Shown here: piece by piece, positions 58,168 through 64,000 of the stretch
Layout: each line of letters opens with the position of its first letter
How positions within the stretch are numbered: position 1 is the stretch's first letter
NCBI GenBank assembly: GCA_944320765.1
Contig: CALUIS010000007.1
Coordinates: forward strand, 53,615-117,614
Origin: an uncultured Paraprevotella sp.
GTDB taxonomy: Bacteria; Bacteroidota; Bacteroidia; Bacteroidales; Bacteroidaceae
Length of the DNA: 64,000 nt
Reading direction: 5' to 3'
The notes under the pieces: generated by a model
Told to the model about the DNA's origin: nothing
Seen by the model: the letters and a program-made list of their open reading frames with translations, nothing else
Database searches by the model: none
Position numbers and translations under genes: made by a program

Positions 58168-58866
58168 TCAGTCCTTCACCGAAGTGTCAAAACAATAGCC
58201 GTATCCCAAACGGGTCACGACGTACTTCCCATAGCCGTCCAGTTTCTTGCGCAGGCGGGTGATGTTCACGTCCACCGTACGGTCGAGCACCTCCGCATCG
58301 TTGTTCCAGATGCGCCGCAGAATCTCCGCCCGCGAAAAGACACGCCCCTCGTTTTCCAGCAGCAGCCGGAGAATCTCGAATTCCGTCTTGGTCAGCTGCA
58401 GGGACTCGCCGCCCAGAGTGGCTTCCTTCTTGTTCAGGTCCAACTTCAGTTCCTTGAAACCGATGTAGGCCGCAGGCACGGTCTGGCGCGGTGCCGTGCG
58501 GCGGAGCACGGCCTTGATGCGCATCTGCACCTCACGCAATGAAAAAGGCTTGGAGATATAGTCGTCCGCCCCCAGCGTGAACCCTGTGACGGCATCGTTC
58601 TCCGTGTCGCGCGCCGTGAGGAAAATGATGGGGATGTCGCGCGTCTCGCGCACCTGCTTGAGCATCTTGGCCATTTTGAAGCCTGAAATCTCCCCCATCA
58701 TCACGTCCAGCAACAAAAGGTGGAATTTCGTCAGGTCCATCCGCAACGCCTCTTCGGCGGAATTGGCGGTCTCCACCTCATACCCCTCGTTCTCCAGATT
58801 GAACTTCAGGATGTCGCACAAATCCTCCTCATCGTCCACCACGAGTATCCTGTAATTTGTATTCAT
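58168..58866 (-). CDS. OmpR/PhoB-family response regulator
   Basis: The 232-residue protein has a receiver domain (ILVVDDEEDLC; phosphoacceptor Asp in LLLLDVMMGEISG; FLTAR; ADDYISKPF) and a C-terminal winged helix (LTKTEFEILRLLLENEGRVFSRAEILRRIW; RTVDVNITRLRKKL; TRLGYGYCF). It pairs with the adjacent histidine kinase. Its own promoter carries GTTAC repeats 11 and 22 bp apart, which suggests autoregulation as a PhoB-like factor. Confidence 0.93.
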   Translation of the reverse strand: MNTNYRILVVDDEEDLCDILKFNLENEGYEVETANSAEEALRMDLTKFHLLLLDVMMGEISGFKMAKMLKQVRETRDIPIIFLTARDTENDAVTGFTLGADDYISKPFSLREVQMRIKAVLRRTAPRQTVPAAYIGFKELKLDLNKKEATLGGESLQLTKTEFEILRLLLENEGRVFSRAEILRRIWNNDAEVLDRTVDVNITRLRKKLDGYGKYVVTRLGYGYCFDTSVKD

Positions 58867-58903
58867 CAGACTTTATTTCCTTTTAGTGATTGTTTCTCGG
58901 ATG

Positions 58904-58959
58904 CAAAATTACAAGAACATTGTTACACGATGATGAAACTTGTGTTACAATACGGTTAC
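58904..58959 (-). promoter_or_regulatory. Response-regulator promoter with Pho-box-like repeats
   Basis: The minus-strand -7 element TAATTTTG is at 58904-58911. Upstream, GTTAC occurs on the plus strand at 58922, 58944 and 58955, spaced 22 and 11 nt apart. No -33 box is present, as in activator-dependent promoters. The last repeats overlap the end of the PiT gene. Confidence 0.55.
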
Positions 58960-61206
58960 GACACCTTTTTCCTGCTGGAACCTGCGGCACGCACGCACCC
59001 AATGGCGCATGTGCCCGATGATTTCCTGAGTCTCCTGCAACGTACTCATATAGAGGTATTCTATCTTCAGGTTCTCCATATCTCCCTTGCGGATGCGCTC
59101 CTGCTGTATCTTCCGGAGCTGCGAGAGCTGGGTTTTCATCTCGTCGCCGAACTGCCGCACCTGCAGGGCCTGTTCGTAGTCTCCCTTCTCAATCATCTCG
59201 GCAATGATGCCCATCAACTTCTCCACCCGTTCCCGGATAGGCGTGAACTCCGCCACATACTCCTCCGGCATGGGGTTAAAATTGTTGTCCACATGTTCCA
59301 AAGAGGGTTCGCACATACGCTTCAGGCAATACAAGCTCTGCTCGCAACTGTTGCAGGCCAGATGGAACCAGGTGTCCTTCTCCACCGCCTGCAGCGGATC
59401 GATTTTGCGGAGTCCCACCAGCTCCTTCCGGCGGATGACCTTCCAGTTCTTCCGCTCGTCGTCCAGACTGTTCAAAGTCCGGCGCAACAGCTTCACGTCT
59501 TCCGTAATCAGGCCGGAAGTGGTCTGCATATAGGCATCGGAGATATACCGCACCATCTTGGACTGGTAGACACTGATATGCTTGTTCAACAACGCCCACG
59601 CCTCGTCCTTGTCGTTGGTCTGGGCCAGCTCCGTGAAAATCTCATCCTGCTGCACGGCCGCCATCCGCTTCTTGTAGCTCCGGTTGTTGTTGATGAGCAT
59701 CAGCACCACCACGACCACCAACAGGACCATGGCCACCACACCGCCGAAATGGATGACCAGCGTCACCGTAAAGCACAGAAAAAACGCCGCACCGGCCGTC
59801 ATGAACCAGCCGCCAATCACCGACACCACGCCCGTGACGCGGAACACGGCACTCTCACGCCCCCACGCCCGGTCGGCCAAAGAAGACCCCATGCCCACCA
59901 TGAAGGCCACATAGGTGGTGGACAACGGCAACTTCAAAGAAGTACCCACCACAATCAGCAAACCGGCCAGCACCAGATTGACAGAAGCCCGCACCAGGTC
60001 GAACGCCGCCCCGTTGGGCATGATGGCCTCGTCCGAATTGAACCGCGAGTCTATCCACGTACGCATCTTGCCCGGCATGTGTTCCACTACAAACTCATTC
60101 GCATTGATGACGTTTCTCACCAGGCGGCGGGCAAAACGCGACGAACCGAACATCTCGTTACCAGCCGTCTGACGGGACAGGTCCACGGAAGTCTTCACCA
60201 CATTCTGCGCCTTCTTCGAGGTCAGCAGGGCGATGGTCATGATGATGCCGGCCCCCACAAGGAAGAAGATGGACGTACTGGCCGACTCGTTCAACGCCCC
60301 CATCATGTGGGTGGAAGGGTCGGCCCCCGGGGTGGCCATGAAATCCTGGTAAGAGGAGAAGCCGGCCAGCATCACTCCGATGAAGTTCACCAGGTCGTTC
60401 CCCGCAAAGGCCATGGCCAAAGAGAAAGTACCGAAAAGCACGATGATTTTGAACACGTTGACCTTGCACCAATGCAAGACCTGCATCAACACGGTAAAGC
60501 CTATAAGGAAGGAAACCAGAATCTCGTGGGTATGCTCCGCAATCCAGGCCTTCACATCGGCAGTCATGAAGGACGCGCTGCCGAAGCCTTTCACCAAAAG
60601 GAAATAGGCGATGGACGTGATGGACAAACCGCCGAAAATGCCGATGGCATACTTCAGATGCTTCGTATAATGGAAAGTGAAAACCAAGCGGGCCAGCCAC
60701 TGCACCACCAAGCCAAAGACGAAAGCGATGGCCACCGAAAGGAATATGGCCATGATGACCGTGAAGGCCTTGTCGGTGTTGATCAGTCCCGCATAAGTCA
60801 GGCTGGAGTCATGGAGCATCTTGACCAAGGCCAAAGCCGTGCTGCCGCCCAGCAGCTCGAACACCATCGACACCGTGGTGGAGGTCGGCATGCCCAGCGT
60901 GTTGAAGATGTCCAGCAGAATCACGTCCGAAGCGACCACGGCCAGGAATACGCACATCAGTTCCGCAAAAGAGAAGAACTCTGGATGGAAGATGCCGTGC
61001 CGGGCAATATCCATCATGCCGTCGCTTGTGGTCGCACCCACGAAGATACCGGCCGCCGCTATAATCAGAATGGTTTTGAAACGGGCCACTTTTGAACCGA
61101 TGGCCGACCCCAGGAAGTTCACGGCATCGTTGCTCACTCCGACGAACAAATCAAAAGTGGAAAGGGCAAACAGGAAGATAACAATCCCCAGATAAATGTA
61201 TTCCAT
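58945..61206 (-). CDS. PiT-family phosphate transporter with PhoU-like C-terminal region
   Basis: The 753-residue protein has the two PiT signature loops, GVSNDAVNFLGSAIGS near the N-terminus and FAGNDLVNFIGVMLAG in the middle, with about 12 membrane helices in all. The last 200-odd residues (about 530-753) are soluble and helical (YISDAYMQTTSGLITEDVKLLRRTLNSLDDERKNWKVI; RVEKLMGIIAEMIEKGDYEQALQ), resembling PhoU. PiT carriers import phosphate as metal-phosphate with H+ or Na+. Its promoter carries phased repeats like those of the neighbouring regulator. Confidence 0.92.
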   Translation of the reverse strand: MEYIYLGIVIFLFALSTFDLFVGVSNDAVNFLGSAIGSKVARFKTILIIAAAGIFVGATTSDGMMDIARHGIFHPEFFSFAELMCVFLAVVASDVILLDIFNTLGMPTSTTVSMVFELLGGSTALALVKMLHDSSLTYAGLINTDKAFTVIMAIFLSVAIAFVFGLVVQWLARLVFTFHYTKHLKYAIGIFGGLSITSIAYFLLVKGFGSASFMTADVKAWIAEHTHEILVSFLIGFTVLMQVLHWCKVNVFKIIVLFGTFSLAMAFAGNDLVNFIGVMLAGFSSYQDFMATPGADPSTHMMGALNESASTSIFFLVGAGIIMTIALLTSKKAQNVVKTSVDLSRQTAGNEMFGSSRFARRLVRNVINANEFVVEHMPGKMRTWIDSRFNSDEAIMPNGAAFDLVRASVNLVLAGLLIVVGTSLKLPLSTTYVAFMVGMGSSLADRAWGRESAVFRVTGVVSVIGGWFMTAGAAFFLCFTVTLVIHFGGVVAMVLLVVVVVLMLINNNRSYKKRMAAVQQDEIFTELAQTNDKDEAWALLNKHISVYQSKMVRYISDAYMQTTSGLITEDVKLLRRTLNSLDDERKNWKVIRRKELVGLRKIDPLQAVEKDTWFHLACNSCEQSLYCLKRMCEPSLEHVDNNFNPMPEEYVAEFTPIRERVEKLMGIIAEMIEKGDYEQALQVRQFGDEMKTQLSQLRKIQQERIRKGDMENLKIEYLYMSTLQETQEIIGHMRHWVRACRRFQQEKGVVTVL

Positions 61207-61232
61207 ACAATCGCTTCTTTTTGATTCGACAG

Positions 61233-61287
61233 CAAAGATAGCGATTTTCTATTGGCTTCTGTTACGTTTCTATAACATTTTTCACAG
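61233..61287 (-). promoter_or_regulatory. PiT promoter with Pho-box-like 11-bp repeats
   Basis: The -7 element TATCTTTG is at 61233-61240 (minus). Three 7-mers spaced by 4 nt lie at 61259-61287 on the plus strand: CTGTTAC, CTATAAC and TTCACAG. The array takes the place of a -33 box, the layout of PhoB-activated promoters in other bacteria. Confidence 0.55.
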
Positions 61288-61313
61288 AAAATGTAATGCC
61301 GCCGCAACATGTG

Positions 61314-62558
61314 TTACTCGAAACGGATGGATTTGGCCGGATGGATACGGGATACCAGGAAGCTTGGAACGATGAGCGAAAGCACGCAGATGAGAAGGGT
61401 CGCCACGTTAATGGCAGCCACATAACCTACGTGAAACAAAACCGGAACGGTATCCACATAATAAGTGGATGCGTCCAGATGGAACACTCCCCCATAAGCC
61501 TGAAGCAGCACCAGTCCGATACCGATGACATTGCCCCAAAGCAACCCGCGCCCGATGATGAACACGGAAAAATAAAGGAAGACATGACGGATGACGCTGT
61601 TGGTCGCCCCAAGGGCTTTCATCACCCCGATGAAGTTCGTGCGCTCCAGTATGATAATCAGCAAGCCGGATATCATGGTGAAACCGGCCACCGCGACCAT
61701 CAAAGCCAGAATGACCCACACGTTGACATCCAACAGGCTGAGCCAGGCGAAAATCTGGGGATAAAGCTCTTGTATGCTCAGGGCTATATAGGCCCCGCCG
61801 TAGGTGTCCGTCTGGCGGTTGACACGCTTCACCAGTTCCCGGGTCACAGCCTCAACCCGGTCAAGGTCCGTCACCGCGATTTCCAGTCCGCTATACTGGT
61901 CCGGCTTCCAAGCATTCAGGCGGTTACAGGTATAAAGGTCGGTAAAGACCATCGCCCCGTCAAATTCCGCCAGATGGGTGCAATAGATGCCGGCCACTGT
62001 AAAACGGCGCGTGCGCACCGAGTTCTCAAAGAAATAGGCAAAGACCTTGGAACCCACCTCCAGGTGCAATTCGTCCGCAATTTGCCTGGAGATCACGATT
62101 TGATTGGAAGCCACCGTATCGGAAAAGGCGGGAAGCCGTCCTTCTTCCAACGCCGTTCTCAGGAATGTCCCGTCAAACTCGCCCCCCACCCCGTGCAGAA
62201 GGATACCTTTGAAATCCTCGTCCGTTTTCAGGATTCCTTCTTTGTTGGAAAAACGTTGCACATGAGCCACTCCGGGAATTTGCCCCACTTCCTCCATCAA
62301 CTCCGACGGGATGCCGATGGGACGCGGAGAACTGGCTGCCACCGACTCATAGTTCAGGATTTGTGCATGGGAACCGAATCCGGTGACTTTCGCACTGATT
62401 TCCTTCTTGAAACCCATTGCCACAGCCACCGCGACTATCATGACCGCCACGCCGACCGCCACGCCGGCAGTCGCTATCAGGATGGCCGGACGCGACACTT
62501 TTTTCACATCCCCGCGGCCGTGAAAAAGCCGGCGTGCTATGAACAGGCTGAAATTCAT
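61314..62558 (-). CDS. ABC transporter permease, LolC/LolE (FtsX) type
   Basis: The 414-residue protein has an N-terminal helix after RRLFHGRGDVKKVSRPAILIATAGVAVGVAVMIVAVAVAMGFKKEI. A large periplasmic MacB-like domain follows (about 45-270), then three C-terminal helices (VILALMVAVAGFTMISGLLIII; VFIIGRGLLWGNVIGIGLVLL; INVATLLICVLSLIVPSFLVSRIHPAKSIRFE). This fits the lipoprotein-releasing LolC/E family. No cognate LolD ATPase is in the window. It starts 15 nt after the aminotransferase stop. Confidence 0.9.
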   Translation of the reverse strand: MNFSLFIARRLFHGRGDVKKVSRPAILIATAGVAVGVAVMIVAVAVAMGFKKEISAKVTGFGSHAQILNYESVAASSPRPIGIPSELMEEVGQIPGVAHVQRFSNKEGILKTDEDFKGILLHGVGGEFDGTFLRTALEEGRLPAFSDTVASNQIVISRQIADELHLEVGSKVFAYFFENSVRTRRFTVAGIYCTHLAEFDGAMVFTDLYTCNRLNAWKPDQYSGLEIAVTDLDRVEAVTRELVKRVNRQTDTYGGAYIALSIQELYPQIFAWLSLLDVNVWVILALMVAVAGFTMISGLLIIILERTNFIGVMKALGATNSVIRHVFLYFSVFIIGRGLLWGNVIGIGLVLLQAYGGVFHLDASTYYVDTVPVLFHVGYVAAINVATLLICVLSLIVPSFLVSRIHPAKSIRFE

Positions 62559-62573
62559 CCTCCTCCCTGAACC

Positions 62574-63776
62574 TTATTCCACCACTCTCCCCGGATAGGC
62601 CTCCAGTGCCTTGCGCAAGACAAAAAGTGCCCGCACCAGATCTTCCTTCTTCAGCACATAGGCGATACGCACTTCATTCTTGCCCGAACCGGGAGTGGTA
62701 TAGAAACCGGCCGCCGGGGCCATCATCACCGTCTCCCCTTCATAGTTGAATTCCTTCAGGCACCAGGCACAGAAGGCTTCCGCATCGTCCACCGGCAATT
62801 TAGCCACCGTATAAAAGGCACCCATAGGTATGGGAGAATACACGCCGGGGATGCGGTTCAGCCCGTCAATCAGGCATTTGCGCCGCTCCACATATTCGTC
62901 ATACACCTCCCGCCCGTATTCTTCCGGCTCGTCCAGCGAGGCTTCCGCCGCGATTTGCCCGATGAGCGGGGGACTCAGGCGGGCCTGGCAGAACTTCATC
63001 ACCGCCTTGCGCACTTCCACGTTCTTGGTAATCAGCGCACCGATGCGGATGCCGCACTCGCTGTAACGTTTGGACACCGAGTCTATCAGCACCACATTGT
63101 TCTCTATCCCCTCCAGATGGCAGGCCGAGATGTAAGGCGACCCGGTATAGATGAACTCCCGGTATACCTCGTCCGAAAACAGGTACAGGTCATATTTCTT
63201 CACCAAGTCGCGGATTTGGTTCATCTCGCGGCGCGTGTACAGATACCCGGTCGGATTGTTAGGATTGCAAATAAGTATCGCGCGCGTACGTTCATTAATC
63301 AGTTCCTCGAACTTCTCCACCTTGGGCAGCGAGAAGCCCTCCTCTATCGTGGTGGAGATGGTACGGATGACAGCGCCCGCCGAAATGGCAAAGGCCATGT
63401 AATTGGCGTATGCCGGTTCGGGAACGATAATCTCATCACCCGGATTCAGGCACGAAAGGAAAGCGAACAGCACGGCTTCCGAACCTCCGGAAGTGACGAT
63501 GATGTCGTCCGCCGTCAGGTGAATGTTATACTTGGCGTAATAGCCCACCAGTTTCTGCCGGTAGCTCAGGAAGCCCTGGCTCGGGCTGTACTCCAGCACC
63601 TTGCGGTCGATATGCCGGATGGCCTCCAGTGCCGCTCGCGGAGTCGGCAGGTCGGGCTGCCCGATATTCAGATGATATACGTGTATTCCCCGGCTTTTGG
63701 CCTCAAAGGCCAACGGTGCCAGCTTACGGATGGGCGACTCCGGCATTTCCTGTCCCCGGACGGATATTTTAGGCAT
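62574..63776 (-). CDS. Aminotransferase class I (PLP-dependent)
   Basis: The 400-residue fold-type I aminotransferase has HLNIGQPDLPTP, CNPNNPTGYLYTR, SDEVYREFIY and the PLP lysine in IDSVSKRYSECGIRIG, with the usual Arg near the C-terminus (KNEVRIAYVL). It is closest to the aspartate/aromatic aminotransferase group; the amino donor cannot be told from sequence alone. It has a consensus promoter and is cotranscribed with the LolC/E-type permease. Confidence 0.92.
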   Translation of the reverse strand: MPKISVRGQEMPESPIRKLAPLAFEAKSRGIHVYHLNIGQPDLPTPRAALEAIRHIDRKVLEYSPSQGFLSYRQKLVGYYAKYNIHLTADDIIVTSGGSEAVLFAFLSCLNPGDEIIVPEPAYANYMAFAISAGAVIRTISTTIEEGFSLPKVEKFEELINERTRAILICNPNNPTGYLYTRREMNQIRDLVKKYDLYLFSDEVYREFIYTGSPYISACHLEGIENNVVLIDSVSKRYSECGIRIGALITKNVEVRKAVMKFCQARLSPPLIGQIAAEASLDEPEEYGREVYDEYVERRKCLIDGLNRIPGVYSPIPMGAFYTVAKLPVDDAEAFCAWCLKEFNYEGETVMMAPAAGFYTTPGSGKNEVRIAYVLKKEDLVRALFVLRKALEAYPGRVVE

Positions 63777-63813
63777 TTTGGTTTGGTTTTGTTCTTTTTA
63801 CTTTAAATTCATG

Positions 63814-63844
63814 CAAAGATAACACTTCGTAAGAAAACAGCCAA
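63814..63844 (-). promoter_or_regulatory. Promoter of the aminotransferase gene
   Basis: On the minus strand TTG (63842-63844), 20 nt, then TATCTTTG (63814-63821), 38 nt upstream of the ATG. Confidence 0.7.
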
Positions 63845-63897
63845 CGATTCCGCCTAAAAATAAGGAAGGCATCCCCCGCGGTGGTTCAGCCCGGCAC

Positions 63898-63926
63898 AAA
63901 AAAAGGCAACCGCCCGGCTGCCTTTT
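63898..63926 (-). terminator. Terminator of tRNA-Lys
   Basis: AAAAGGCA at 63901-63908 pairs with TGCCTTTT at 63919-63926, with further C-G pairs inside the stem. On the minus strand it ends in a run of Ts, directly after the tRNA. Confidence 0.85.
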
Positions 63927-63927
63927 G

Positions 63928-64000
63928 TACGCCCTCAGGGATTCGAACCCTGGACCCATTGATTAAGAGTCAATTGCTCTACCAACTGAGCTAAGGACGC
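63928..64000 (-). tRNA. tRNA-Lys (anticodon CTT)
   Basis: The minus-strand cloverleaf has D arm AGCTCAGTTGGTAGAGCA, anticodon stem ATTGA/TCAAT with loop CTCTTAA (anticodon CTT), and T arm CAGGGTTCGAATCCCTG. The acceptor stem GCGTCCT pairs with AGGGCGT; the first pair is G-U and position 4-69 is U-G. It reaches the last base of the window, so the 5' end is exactly at the edge. CCA is not encoded. Confidence 0.93.

Noticed and set aside
58720..61095. 791-codon open frame on the plus strand over the PiT gene
   Set aside because: The minus strand has both PiT signatures. The plus frame is rich in His, Gln and Arg, as antisense frames of membrane proteins are.

Overview
The window reads as chromosome of a gut-type Bacteroidales bacterium (Bacteroidaceae-like, fairly GC-rich). 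The basis is: promoters of the TAnnTTTG (-7) type, often with TTG or TTTG about 20 nt upstream; mostly absent Shine-Dalgarno sites; an rpmB-rpmG-DUF4295 ribosomal cluster; HU proteins including one with a LysM tail; a Nudix-type AraR arabinose regulator; a clostripain-like lipoprotein; and UPF0210 next to an ACT-domain protein. I see no phage, insertion sequence, CRISPR array or rRNA. There are two tRNA genes, Arg(ACG) and Lys(CTT).

Layout. 1-12.1 kb (minus strand) is mainly housekeeping: DUF58/MoxR, two HU-family proteins, rimO, ftsY, rpmB-rpmG-DUF4295, the map-tsaD-cinA operon, a DUF2130 protein, a barrel-like protein and a GH73/LysM hydrolase. 12.2-17.6 kb (plus) has cdd, an ABC-F ATPase, grpE-dnaJ and folC. 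17.7-31.5 kb (plus) is a sugar island: galM-MFS-galK for galactose, then lipoprotein galM, Na+/sugar symporter, araR, araD, araA, araB, tkt and rpiB, which together import L-arabinose and carry it to the pentose phosphate pathway. A perfect 15-nt palindrome before the second cluster is the likely AraR operator.

31.5-33.2 kb is the most mosaic part. A two-gene VapD-like toxin cassette sits between two copies (about 95% identical over 103 nt) of the 3' end and terminator of rpiB, followed by about 0.65 kb of repeat-bearing non-coding DNA. 33.4-36.2 kb (minus) holds a porin-like barrel, an ACT protein and a PaaK-type CoA ligase. 36.2-36.5 kb is an intergenic control region with a predicted small RNA or attenuated leader and a perfect palindrome. 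36.5-39.5 kb (plus) holds a secreted DUF2264 protein and a DUF3298 lipoprotein. 39.6-50.8 kb (minus) runs UPF0210/ACT, fabI, a C11 protease, GH43, dus, two TPR proteins and gyrA. 51.3-56.1 kb (plus) is clpC and htpG, then tRNA-Arg. 56.4-64 kb (minus) holds a PhoR/PhoB-like two-component pair next to a PiT-family phosphate transporter with a PhoU-like tail, a LolC/E-type permease, an aminotransferase and tRNA-Lys.

The observations most worth a second look are the rpiB-tail duplication around the VapD cassette, the small-RNA/palindrome module at 36.3-36.4 kb, the 11-bp phased Pho-box-like repeats at both the regulator and PiT promoters, and the HU-TM-LysM protein that could tie the nucleoid to the cell wall.
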